Source: Colivicinus sp022776215
Lineage (GTDB): Bacteria > Bacillota_I > Bacilli_A > Erysipelotrichales > Erysipelotrichaceae
Assembly: GCA_022776215.1 (NCBI GenBank)
Contig: JALFIR010000038.1
Location: 1 to 64,000, forward strand
Reading direction: 5' to 3'
DNA: 64,000 bases
How positions within the stretch are numbered: position 1 is the first letter of the stretch; each line of letters opens with the position of its first letter. A program made the translations under genes and the position numbers. Positions 53,141 through 61,200 of the stretch are shown here, in pieces. The notes beneath the pieces are model-generated. The model did no database searches. It was not told the DNA's origin and saw only the letters and a program-made list of their open reading frames with translations.

Positions 53141-53814
53141 AAGAATATGAATATTTAGCTAAATATTATGATTATCTATTAGGCGATGAAGAAGCCTTCA
53201 ATTTTTGGCTAGAATACATCAATGCCAAGGATTATCATACTGTTTTAGAATTAGCATCTGGTTCAGGTGTATTAGCTGGTATTTTAAAGAAACAAGGAAA
53301 AGAAGTGACTGCTTCAGATATTTCTAAAGAAATGAAAGAAGTTGCCACAAATAATTTTGATGGCGAGTATTTAATCTTAAATATGATTGATTTTGATTTA
53401 CATAAGAAGTATGACTTAATTCTTTGTGTTTGCGATTCAATCAATTATTTATATGATGAAGAACTAGAACAAATGTTTAAAAGTGTATATAAACACTTAA
53501 ATGATGGTGGCCGTTTTATCTTTGATATGCACAATCCTAAACGTTTAAAAGAGTTTGATGAAGAATATATCGAAGAAGGTCAAATTGATGAAAATGTTTA
53601 TTATCAATGGACTATTAATTCAGATACTTTTGATAGAACAGTGAATGAACATTTTACTTTCTACACACCAGAGGGGATGATTCAGGAACAACATACTCAA
53701 AATGTTTTTGAGGTAGATGATGTAAAAAATAAATTAGAGAATGTTGGACTCGAATCTGAAGTGGTGATGGATTTCATTGAAGATGAAAAGATTTTATTTA
53801 TTGGTACCAAGTAA
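53116..53814 (+). CDS. yqeM: YqeM-type SAM-dependent methyltransferase
   Basis: A 232-residue class I methyltransferase: YLAKYYDYLLGDE, motif I VLELASGSGVLAGIL, motif II about DISKEM, motif IV LILCVCDSINYL. The target is unknown; the family always travels with rsfS and yqeK. Near the C terminus NVGLESEVVMDF is encoded by a copy of the recurring GGACTCGAATC 11-mer (53746-53756). Confidence 0.88.
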   Translation: MEGSNKEVKEYEYLAKYYDYLLGDEEAFNFWLEYINAKDYHTVLELASGSGVLAGILKKQGKEVTASDISKEMKEVATNNFDGEYLILNMIDFDLHKKYDLILCVCDSINYLYDEELEQMFKSVYKHLNDGGRFIFDMHNPKRLKEFDEEYIEEGQIDENVYYQWTINSDTFDRTVNEHFTFYTPEGMIQEQHTQNVFEVDDVKNKLENVGLESEVVMDFIEDEKILFIGTK

Positions 53815-54311
53815 TGAAAATATATAAGGAAACTTATTTTGATCGTAACGCATGGTTACTTGATAATATGGATAAACTAAATGTTAGTCATTTAGAATTT
53901 TTAGTGTTATTGGTAATTAATTTTTGCCAGGAACACAATAAAGAAATAAGCTTAGATTTTTTATGTGAAAAATTACAAGTTAGTCCAAATGATTTAGATA
54001 AAGTTTTAGCTTCTTTAAGTGGCAAAGGGTATTTACGTATAGATATCAATGAAAAGGGAATTTGTTACGACATAGATGGTGTTTTTGATTTTGATATAGT
54101 TAAATATGATGAAGTTGAAAATAATGATATCTATGATGCGGTTGAGACTTTTCTAAGTAGACCTCTAACACCAATTGATAAGATGAAGACGGCTGAATTG
54201 TTGGAAAACTATAGTGAGGATGCTATTTTGGATGCGATCAGAATGGCTTGTGCTTATCGTAAGTATAACTTGGCTTATGTAGAGACGATATTAAGAAATG
54301 ATAAAGGCTGA
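53814..54311 (+). CDS. dnaD: DnaD-like replication initiation protein
   Basis: A 165-residue protein with a winged-helix N-terminal domain (LNVSHLEFLVLLVINF to GYLRIDINEKG) and a C-terminal DnaD domain (about 110-162: FLSRPLTPIDKMKTAELLENYSEDAILDAIRMA, AYRKYNLAYVETIL). DnaD helps load the helicase at oriC and PriA restart sites. Followed by nth with a 14-base overlap, the same dnaD-nth order as Bacillus. It is shorter than Bacillus DnaD (about 230). Confidence 0.88.
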   Translation: MKIYKETYFDRNAWLLDNMDKLNVSHLEFLVLLVINFCQEHNKEISLDFLCEKLQVSPNDLDKVLASLSGKGYLRIDINEKGICYDIDGVFDFDIVKYDEVENNDIYDAVETFLSRPLTPIDKMKTAELLENYSEDAILDAIRMACAYRKYNLAYVETILRNDKG

Positions 54312-54918
54312 TTATATTATTAAATCTTTGGATGAATTATATCCAGATGCTCATTGTGAATTAAATTATCGAAGTAATTTTGAACTTTTAATTGCGGTTG
54401 TTTTGAGTGCTCAAACAACCGATATAAAGGTAAATAAAGTTACTGAAGTTTTATTTGATAAGTATCCTGGTGTTTTTAGTTTGGCTTGTGCTAACTTGAA
54501 TGATGTAGAAGAAATCATTAAACCCCTAGGTCTATATCACAACAAGGCTAAGAATATTATTAACTTGTCAAAGGTTTTAGTTGATAAATATAATGGCGAA
54601 GTAATAAATGATCGCAAAGTCCTAGAATCATTAAGTGGCGTAGGGCATAAGAGTGCTAATATTGTCTTGAATAATTGTTTTGGTGTGCCTGCTTTTGCGG
54701 TAGATACCCATGTTTCTAGGGTTTCTAAAAGACTTGGTATAGCAAACAAAGATGATGATGTGAAGAAAATAGAAGAAAAACTGATGGCCTATTTTCCTAA
54801 ACCATTGTGGGGAAAATTACACCATCAGTTTATATTTTTTGGTAGATATAAATGTAAGGCTATTAAACCAGACTGTATAAATTGTCCGTTTAACGACCTT
54901 TGTGATAAAGCTTCTTAG
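54298..54918 (+). CDS. nth: Endonuclease III
   Basis: A bifunctional DNA glycosylase/AP lyase removing oxidised pyrimidines. Helix-hairpin-helix LESLSGVGHKSANIVL with the catalytic Lys, catalytic Asp in FAVDTHVSRVSKRLG, and a 4Fe-4S cluster from CKAIKPDCINCPFNDLC. 206 residues, normal. Its last 29 bases overlap the convergent DUF1846 gene. Confidence 0.95.
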   Translation: MIKADYIIKSLDELYPDAHCELNYRSNFELLIAVVLSAQTTDIKVNKVTEVLFDKYPGVFSLACANLNDVEEIIKPLGLYHNKAKNIINLSKVLVDKYNGEVINDRKVLESLSGVGHKSANIVLNNCFGVPAFAVDTHVSRVSKRLGIANKDDDVKKIEEKLMAYFPKPLWGKLHHQFIFFGRYKCKAIKPDCINCPFNDLCDKAS

Positions 54919-56374
54919 TTTGATAAATTGGGTTCATGGTTACATTCATGCCCAATTTTTTAAATGTGTTTGTATCAACTTCACTCAAGATTACAGTTGA
55001 ATGTACTTCGGCATATTTTAAATTACTTAAACCCATCATCGCTCTTTGGCATGAATAAGATGTTTGAGAGCCAATAGCTAGAGCAATCAACACTTCATCT
55101 GTATGTAAACGAGGATTATTACCGTTTAAATATTGAGTCTTTAATTCTTGAATTGGTTCAATAATTTTAGGTGAGAACAATTCAATGTCGGGTAGACCAG
55201 CCGCAATCTTAGCAGCATTTAATAAGACAGCACTACTAGCACCCATCAACTTACTAGTTTTACCTGTAACGATAGTTCCATCAACCAATTCAATAGCTGT
55301 AACTGGTTCACCAGTCTTTTTAGCTAATTCATTGGCAACCACAGCTACTTTTCTATCATCTTTAGAAATATTAGATTTAGTTAAGATATTTTCTAGCTTA
55401 TTGATGACGTTTTCATCGATCTTATCATGAACATAATCAACTTGAGCTTGGTAACATCTCCTAATAATTTCTTGATTGCTTGCTTCTCTACACGCCTCAT
55501 CATCACTGATACAAGAACCGACCATATTAACGCCCATGTCAGTAGGTGATTTATAGATGCATTCACCGATTACCTTAGTTAATAGGTTATTTAATACTGG
55601 GAAGGCTTCAACATCACGGTTATAATTTATTGCCACCTTGCCATATTCTTGTAAGTGGAAAGGATCAATCATGTTTACATCGCTTAAATTAGCTGTAGCA
55701 GCTTCATAAGCTAAATTAACCGGATGGTTTAAAGGCAAGTTCCAAACTGGGAAGGTTTCAAACTTAGCATAACCAGACTTAATATCATGAAGATTATCAT
55801 GGTATATTTGTGATAAGGCAACTGCCATCTTACCGCTACCAGGTCCTGGTGCTGTGACAACTACGATTTCCTTGTTAGTCTCTAGATATTCATTTTTACC
55901 AAAGCCATCTTTAGATAAAATCCTATCGATGTCATTTGGATAGTTTTCTATTTTATAGTGATAAGCACATTTAATTCCTGATTTCTCTAATTTCTTTCTT
56001 AATTTAGCAGCTTCACTTTGTTTCGCATATTGTGTAATAACAACACCACCAATAGCTAATTCGGCCACCTTGAAGGCATCAATTAGTCTAAATAAGTCTT
56101 GGCTATAGGTAATACCTATATCGCTACGCATCTTGTGCTTTTCAATATCGTTAGCGTTGATTACTAAAATCATTTCGGCTCTATCTTTAATATTTAGAAG
56201 CATTTTAATCTTAGTATCTGGCATAAAGCCTGGCAATACTCTTGATGCGTGATAGTCATCGAATAGTTTGCCACCAAATTCAATATATAGTCGATTGAAT
56301 TTTTTTACTCTTTCGTAAATACTCTCAGATTGTAATTTAATGTACTTTTCGTTATCAAATCCTATTTTTCTCAT
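54890..56374 (-). CDS. DUF1846 (UPF0371) family protein
   Basis: A 494-residue protein: IGFDNEKYIKLQSESIYERV, FGGKLFDDYHASRVLPGF, VVVTAPGPGSGKMAVALSQIYHD, HPVNLAYEAATANLSDVNMID and INYNRDVEAFPVL identify DUF1846, a conserved, roughly 500-residue family with structural data but no firm function. The GPGSGK segment resembles a nucleotide-binding loop. ATG 56374 is chosen over GTG 56380 because TATAAT (minus, 56387-56382) ends seven bases before it; no Shine-Dalgarno is present, so it is likely leaderless. Confidence 0.88.
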   Translation of the reverse strand: MRKIGFDNEKYIKLQSESIYERVKKFNRLYIEFGGKLFDDYHASRVLPGFMPDTKIKMLLNIKDRAEMILVINANDIEKHKMRSDIGITYSQDLFRLIDAFKVAELAIGGVVITQYAKQSEAAKLRKKLEKSGIKCAYHYKIENYPNDIDRILSKDGFGKNEYLETNKEIVVVTAPGPGSGKMAVALSQIYHDNLHDIKSGYAKFETFPVWNLPLNHPVNLAYEAATANLSDVNMIDPFHLQEYGKVAINYNRDVEAFPVLNNLLTKVIGECIYKSPTDMGVNMVGSCISDDEACREASNQEIIRRCYQAQVDYVHDKIDENVINKLENILTKSNISKDDRKVAVVANELAKKTGEPVTAIELVDGTIVTGKTSKLMGASSAVLLNAAKIAAGLPDIELFSPKIIEPIQELKTQYLNGNNPRLHTDEVLIALAIGSQTSYSCQRAMMGLSNLKYAEVHSTVILSEVDTNTFKKLGMNVTMNPIYQTKKLYHKGR

Positions 56375-56399
56375 GTTCACTATTATATATTAGATAAAC

Positions 56400-56429
56400 A
56401 AATAAAAACGATGAAGTTGTCTTCATCGT
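56400..56429 (-). terminator. Terminator after the flavodiiron protein gene
   Basis: ACGATGAAG / CTTCATCGT 9-bp stem, four-base loop, followed on the minus strand by TTTTTATTTG. It starts directly after the stop codon at 56430-56432. Confidence 0.85.
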
Positions 56430-58208
56430 CTAAAGTTTTTCGAAATCAGCGACACCGTGCTTACATAATGGACAAATAAAGTCAGGTGGTAGTTCTTCTC
56501 CCTCATAGATATAACCACATACCTTACATACCCATCCTTTTTTGCCTTCAGTATTAACACTAGGCTTTATGTGTTTATAGTAATAATCATAAGTTAATGA
56601 TTCACAATCACTTAAGGTCTTCGCATCACTTATTTCACATATAAACATGCCATGAGTTCCTAAATCTACATAGTCTTTAACTATTAAAGAGAAGTATGCA
56701 TTAATGTGTTTGTTTAAGCGTAATAAGCCATTTTCACATCTTGTGACATCAGTATAATCTTTAAACTTATCAACCGTCTTACCGCTATTAAAGCCAAATA
56801 GTTTAATCAAAGAGAATGGGGTATTAATATCTAAACAGTTGACATTCATCTTACCCGTTTTTTTGATCACATCATGTGAATAGTTAGCTTTATTAATGTT
56901 TACCATTACTCTGTTTGGTTCTACAGTTAATTGAGATACGGTATTTACGATTAAACCATTATCTTTATTACCATCGTTACTTGTGATGACATATAATCCA
57001 TAACCAATTTTATTTAATGCTGAATAGTCTTTTTCTTCATTGCTTAAGGCTAATTTATCTTGACACAATACGTTTACCATGTCGTCTATTTGTTTAATAG
57101 AAGTTTCATTTAAGGCAGAGGTAATACTTACTTTTTGACTTAAAATATTGATATTTTTAGATTTTTCAAACATAGTTTCCATGATTATATTGGCCATAGG
57201 AGCCCAAGATCCATTTTCCATTAAACCAATGGTCTTATTTGAAAAGTTTCTTTCAGTTAAATGTTCAATAAATTCTCTCATAAAAGGGAAGATATCGGCA
57301 TTATATGTTGTAGTAGCAAGAATAATCTTATTATAGTTGAAGGCATCACTTACTGCATAAGACATATCGCATCTTGCTAAGTCATATGTTTTAACGTTTG
57401 CGCCATGTTTCTTTAACTTTTCAACCAATAAGTCAACAGCTTTCTTGGTATGACCATATATGGATGTGTAACATACTAAGATACCATCTTCCTTATAATC
57501 GTAGTTTGCCCAAGTATTGTATAGTCCTAAATAATAAGAAAGATTATCTTTTAATACAGGGCCATGTAGTGGGCAAATCTTTTCGATGTCTAATGTAGAA
57601 GCTTTTTCCAAAAGGTTAGCTACTTGTTTACCGTATTTGCCTACGATACCAATATAATATCTTCTAGCTTCATTTTCCCAATCTTCTTTAGTATCCAAGG
57701 CACCAAATTTGCCAAAGCCATCAGCTGAGAATAAGACTTTATCGGTTTCGTCATAAGTTACCATTACTTCAGGCCAGTGTACCATTGGTGCAGCTACAAA
57801 GTGTAACTTATGTTTGCCTAAGTCCAAAGAATCTCCTTCTTTGATGACTATTCTATTTTCTTCAAAGCTTCTATTGAAGAAGTTATTCATCATCTTGAAT
57901 GCTTTATCACTTGATACGATTGTAGTATCTGGGTACTTGTCTAGTAAGTATAGAATACTAGCACTGTGGTCAGGTTCCATGTGTTGAATGATTAAGTAGT
58001 CTGGTTTCTTATCGCCTAAGACGTTCTTTAAGTTGTTGAACCATTCATCGCTAAAGTTTTTGTCTACTGTGTCCATGATGGCAATCTTATTATCTAAGAT
58101 TACATAAGAATTGTATGAGATACCATTTGGTACCTTGTATTGTCCTTCGAATAAATCAATTTTGTGGTCGTTCACACCTATGTATTTGATGTCGTTTGTG
58201 ATTTCCAT
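56430..58208 (-). CDS. fprA: Multidomain flavodiiron protein (beta-lactamase fold, flavodoxin, flavin reductase, rubredoxin)
   Basis: Reduces oxygen (or nitric oxide) to water (or N2O) to protect an anaerobe. Four modules in 592 residues: diiron metallo-beta-lactamase domain (1-250; HMEPDHSAS ligands), flavodoxin (about 255-390; SIYGHTKKAV binds FMN), a flavin-reductase-like domain (about 400-550; YVITSNDGNKDNGLIVNTVSQL), and a rubredoxin (about 557-592; CKVCGYIYEGEELPPDFICPLC). The fusion may carry electrons from NAD(P)H or flavin to the diiron site in one chain. Strong Shine-Dalgarno AAAAAGGAG; monocistronic. Confidence 0.93.
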   Translation of the reverse strand: MEITNDIKYIGVNDHKIDLFEGQYKVPNGISYNSYVILDNKIAIMDTVDKNFSDEWFNNLKNVLGDKKPDYLIIQHMEPDHSASILYLLDKYPDTTIVSSDKAFKMMNNFFNRSFEENRIVIKEGDSLDLGKHKLHFVAAPMVHWPEVMVTYDETDKVLFSADGFGKFGALDTKEDWENEARRYYIGIVGKYGKQVANLLEKASTLDIEKICPLHGPVLKDNLSYYLGLYNTWANYDYKEDGILVCYTSIYGHTKKAVDLLVEKLKKHGANVKTYDLARCDMSYAVSDAFNYNKIILATTTYNADIFPFMREFIEHLTERNFSNKTIGLMENGSWAPMANIIMETMFEKSKNINILSQKVSITSALNETSIKQIDDMVNVLCQDKLALSNEEKDYSALNKIGYGLYVITSNDGNKDNGLIVNTVSQLTVEPNRVMVNINKANYSHDVIKKTGKMNVNCLDINTPFSLIKLFGFNSGKTVDKFKDYTDVTRCENGLLRLNKHINAYFSLIVKDYVDLGTHGMFICEISDAKTLSDCESLTYDYYYKHIKPSVNTEGKKGWVCKVCGYIYEGEELPPDFICPLCKHGVADFEKL

Positions 58209-58230
58209 ATGAAAAAATCTCCTTTTTATA

Positions 58231-58290
58231 ATTATATCGAATTCTTTGATTAAGCTTGAAATAATACTTCAAATAGGTAACAATTTATTT
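58231..58290. promoter_or_regulatory. Divergent promoters: fprA (minus) and SpoU-type methyltransferase (plus)
   Basis: Minus: TATAAT (58236-58231) with a leader carrying a Shine-Dalgarno for fprA. Plus: TTGAAA (58255-58260), 18-base spacer, AACAAT (58279-58284), six bases before ATG 58291, so leaderless. The two -35 regions overlap at 58255-58260. Confidence 0.6.
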
Positions 58291-58992
58291 ATGGAAAAAT
58301 ATCAAAGTAGTGATGGCTATTCTTATATCTTAGGTATTTCTTTAACGATTGAGGCATTAAATAAGATTCCTCAATATATGGAGAAGGTTTATGTGTCTAA
58401 GAAGGCGATTAAGAATGAACAATTTAATAAATTAGTTTCTTTGTGTGAGAATCTAAATATACCGATTATTGAAGATGATAATGTGATTAACAAGTTGTCT
58501 GTTAAAGAAAATTGTTATGGGATTGGTTTTTTTAAGAAGTATGTCCATGAATTAGGAACCAATGGGCATATTGTCTTATATAATTTTTCTAATCCTGGAG
58601 AATTGGGCACTATTTTTAGAAGTGCTGTTTCTTTTGACTTTCATAATATTGTCTTAATTAATTCTAGTGTTGATTATTATGATCCTAGGGTTATTAGGGC
58701 TAGTATGGGTTCTATTTTCCATTTGAATATTAAGGAATATTCTTCTTTGGAAGATTATTATAAAGATTATAAGTATAACTTATATCCTTTCTGCGGTAAT
58801 GGGACTATTGAATTAAATGATTTGGAATTAAAGGTACCTTATAGTATTATTATTCCTCAAAATTATACTGACTTAGATGATATGTTTAAAACTTCTTATT
58901 ATTTAAAACATAAGGGATTAGATTCTATTTCTTTGTCTTCACTTAGTGCTATTGTCTTGAATCATTGTTACTTATTAAATCTTAAACGATAG
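58291..58992 (+). CDS. SpoU/TrmH-family RNA 2'-O-methyltransferase
   Basis: A 233-residue SPOUT-class enzyme. Motif 1 NPGELGTIFRSAVSF, motif 2 YDPRVIRASMGSIFHL and the SLSSLSAIVLNH equivalent of motif 3 are visible. The methyl target (tRNA or 23S rRNA ribose) cannot be told. ATG 58291 (MEKYQSSDGYSY) is preferred: there is no Shine-Dalgarno, and a -10-like AACAAT ends six bases before it. An earlier ATT/ATG frame from 58246 would start inside the promoter. Convergent overlap of 25 bases with the radical SAM gene. Confidence 0.82.
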   Translation: MEKYQSSDGYSYILGISLTIEALNKIPQYMEKVYVSKKAIKNEQFNKLVSLCENLNIPIIEDDNVINKLSVKENCYGIGFFKKYVHELGTNGHIVLYNFSNPGELGTIFRSAVSFDFHNIVLINSSVDYYDPRVIRASMGSIFHLNIKEYSSLEDYYKDYKYNLYPFCGNGTIELNDLELKVPYSIIIPQNYTDLDDMFKTSYYLKHKGLDSISLSSLSAIVLNHCYLLNLKR

Positions 58993-59780
58993 GTACAGTG
59001 TTTACATAAGGGCAATAATAGTTTCTTATTATTTAACGCAATAAGTGCTTCTTTATATAGGGGACTATCTAGGATATCTTTTAGAGAATCGGTGTTTAAA
59101 TCACCGATTTTATTTATGCCACAAGAATCTAGGCAACATGCGGTTACATTTCCATCGTGTAATATCGCTATTTGGTCTTTTAAGCCATGGCACAGGCCGT
59201 TTTCACCAATATAGGTATCACTGATATCTGGCCAATTAAACATCTCCTGGTGGTAAATATAGACCTTATCTTTGATTTTGTATGATTGATTTTTTTTAGT
59301 TGATTCGAGTCCATATAAAGATTCGAGTCCATTTAAGAATTCGGTCAACTTATCATCCAAATTATTCAAATCATAGAATCTAAGTTCAATAATCTTATCG
59401 TTATTATTTTTAATCAACTTAAGAATGTAACCAAAGTAATCATCACTTACATTAATGTTGTTGATTGAATGTAACGAAATAGATAATTTTCTTAAGCATT
59501 TATGGCTTAGCAAATTAGGATATTTATTTAATAAGATGCCATTGGTAACTAGTTGCAGGTTAAAGCCTTTTTCGTCTAAGAGCTTTAATATTTCATTAAA
59601 GTTTGGGTGAAGTAAGGGTTCACCTAGTACATGCAAGTAGATGTAATTACCAAATTCTTTTATTTGATTAAGATAATTATCAATGTCATCTAGACTCATA
59701 AAATTTGTTCCTTTTTTGTTAGTACAAAAGGAACAATTAAGATTACAAGCGTTAGTTATTTCTAGATATACTCTTTTCAC
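58968..59780 (-). CDS. Radical SAM protein with SPASM-like C-terminal cysteines
   Basis: A 270-residue radical SAM enzyme: ITNACNLNCSFCTNKKG holds the cluster cysteines (C12, C16, C19), then HVLGEPLLHPN (GxxxG-type motif). The C-terminal CCLDSCGINKIGDLNTDSL and LPLCKHCTYRL form a SPASM/twitch-like auxiliary cluster. The substrate is unknown; no precursor peptide was found next to it. It starts with GTG 59780, seven bases after a minus-strand TATAAT. A GLESLYGLES stretch is encoded by two copies of the recurring 11-mer (59302-59330). Confidence 0.82.
   Translation of the reverse strand: MKRVYLEITNACNLNCSFCTNKKGTNFMSLDDIDNYLNQIKEFGNYIYLHVLGEPLLHPNFNEILKLLDEKGFNLQLVTNGILLNKYPNLLSHKCLRKLSISLHSINNINVSDDYFGYILKLIKNNNDKIIELRFYDLNNLDDKLTEFLNGLESLYGLESTKKNQSYKIKDKVYIYHQEMFNWPDISDTYIGENGLCHGLKDQIAILHDGNVTACCLDSCGINKIGDLNTDSLKDILDSPLYKEALIALNNKKLLLPLCKHCTYRLRFNK
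59302..59330 (-). repeat. Tandem 11-mer GGACTCGAATC, two copies in the radical SAM gene
   Basis: Minus-strand copies at 59302-59312 and 59320-59330, 18 bp apart, each encoding GLES. The same 11-mer family occurs in ftsK (two copies) and yqeM (one copy). Confidence 0.75.
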
Positions 59781-59809
59781 TTATTCAATTATAAAGGTAT
59801 AATTGTTAC
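59781..59809. promoter_or_regulatory. Divergent leaderless promoters in a single palindrome (radical SAM / truB)
   Basis: The 29-base gap between two start codons contains ATTATA-AAGG-TATAAT (59788-59803). Read on the plus strand, TATAAT (59798-59803) ends six bases before truB ATG 59810. Read on the minus strand, TATAAT (59793-59788) ends seven bases before the radical SAM GTG 59780. No Shine-Dalgarno exists for either gene. Confidence 0.75.
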
Positions 59810-60655
59810 ATGTCTAAAATTTTATATATCGATAAGCCCAAGGGGATTACTTCCTTTGATTTGTGCTTTAAACTTAGAAAAGTATTTAATACAAAGAAAA
59901 TTGGTCATACTGGAACCCTTGATCCTAATGCAACAGGTTTGATGGTTTGTTTAATTGATGGTGCTTCTAAGACTAATCAATTTCTTGTGAGTGCTAATAA
60001 AGAATATATCGCAACTGTTAAGTTAGGCATTAGAACTGATAGTGAGGATATTGATGGTAATATCTTAGAGGAAAAAGAAGAAGTTATGCCTAGTTTTGAG
60101 TTAATTGTTGAGACAATTAAATCCTTTATTGGTAAATCTGAACAAATTCCTCCTATGGCATCAGCTATTAAGGTTAATGGTAAGAAGCTATATGAATATA
60201 TGCGCAATAATGAAACAATAGAACTAAAGCCGCGCCCTATTGAGGTTTTTTCTATTGAACTATTAGATGTGGCTGATAATACATTTACTATTAGTTGTAA
60301 GGTAAGTAGTGGTACTTATATTAGAACTTTGGTTCAAGATATTTTAAAGAAATTAAAAGTTATTGGTACCCTAAGTGATTTAAGAAGAACGGCTATTGAT
60401 GATATTTCCTTAGATGAGGCGGATACTTTGGAAGAAGTTTTAAATGGCAATTATCATGCACATTCTATTTATGAAGTATTGTCTAAGTATTATGAAGTAT
60501 ACAAAGCTAAGGATTCAAAGGCTATTAAGGATGGCAAACCGCTTAAGTATCATAGTGAAGCTAATGAAATCTTATGTATTGACGATGATAATACGGCTTT
60601 AGCTATTTACCGCAAGGAAAATGGTGTTTATCGTTGCGTTAGAGGGCTTTTATGA
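59810..60655 (+). CDS. truB: tRNA pseudouridine-55 synthase
   Basis: Converts U55 of the T loop to pseudouridine. ILYIDKPKGITSFD, catalytic Asp in GHTGTLDPNATGLM, KEYIATVKLGIRTDSEDIDG, and SSGTYIRTLVQDI are diagnostic. 281 residues. Leaderless by position of its -10 box. Overlaps ribF by four bases (ATGA), the conserved truB-ribF pair. Confidence 0.96.
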   Translation: MSKILYIDKPKGITSFDLCFKLRKVFNTKKIGHTGTLDPNATGLMVCLIDGASKTNQFLVSANKEYIATVKLGIRTDSEDIDGNILEEKEEVMPSFELIVETIKSFIGKSEQIPPMASAIKVNGKKLYEYMRNNETIELKPRPIEVFSIELLDVADNTFTISCKVSSGTYIRTLVQDILKKLKVIGTLSDLRRTAIDDISLDEADTLEEVLNGNYHAHSIYEVLSKYYEVYKAKDSKAIKDGKPLKYHSEANEILCIDDDNTALAIYRKENGVYRCVRGLL

Positions 60656-61200
60656 TTTCTGTGCATTATTTTAAGGATAATGTTCAAATACCTCCTAATA
60701 TCGCTTGTATTGGCTGTTTTGATGGGGTTCATAGAGGCCACCAAGAATTAATTAATAAAACGGTTAAATTAGCTAAAGAAAAGAATTTAGAGCCGATGGT
60801 TATAACATTTGACCCAGATCCAATTGAAATCTTTGGCGATGGACATATGTTACTAACAACATTAAATGAAAGAATTAAGTTATTTGAAAGATTTGGTATT
60901 GAAGAAGTATTAATTATTCATTTTGATGAAAAGGTAATGAATAAGTCTCCTTTAGAATTTAAAGAAGAGATCTTAGATAAATTAAATATCGATACGCTTA
61001 TATGTGGTTTTGACTTTACCTATGGTTATAAGGGTCAAGGAAATATTGATACTTTAAAGAAAGATGGAGTTAATTTAATAGTTATTCCTGAATATCGTTA
61101 TTATGGTAAGAAGATTTCTAGTTCTCGAATTAGAAAAGAATTAGAAAATAAGAATTATAATTTTGTGAATAAACTGCTTGGTTATGAATACAAAAAATAG
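60652..61200 (+). CDS. ribF: RibF-like FAD synthetase lacking the riboflavin kinase domain
   Basis: A 182-residue protein covering only the N-terminal adenylyltransferase half of bifunctional RibF: IACIGCFDGVHRGHQELI, MVITFDPDP, GFDFTYGYKGQGN and SSSRIRKELE. The C-terminal riboflavin kinase domain (about 120 residues) is absent; the frame ends cleanly at TAG and the next gene starts inside it. The cell would need FMN from another kinase or from uptake. It could also have a different adenylylation substrate. Confidence 0.87.
   Translation: MISVHYFKDNVQIPPNIACIGCFDGVHRGHQELINKTVKLAKEKNLEPMVITFDPDPIEIFGDGHMLLTTLNERIKLFERFGIEEVLIIHFDEKVMNKSPLEFKEEILDKLNIDTLICGFDFTYGYKGQGNIDTLKKDGVNLIVIPEYRYYGKKISSSRIRKELENKNYNFVNKLLGYEYKK

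Noticed and set aside
56375..56380. GTG 56380 as the DUF1846 start
   Set aside because: It lies one base from the -10 box; ATG 56374 fits the leaderless spacing and family start better.
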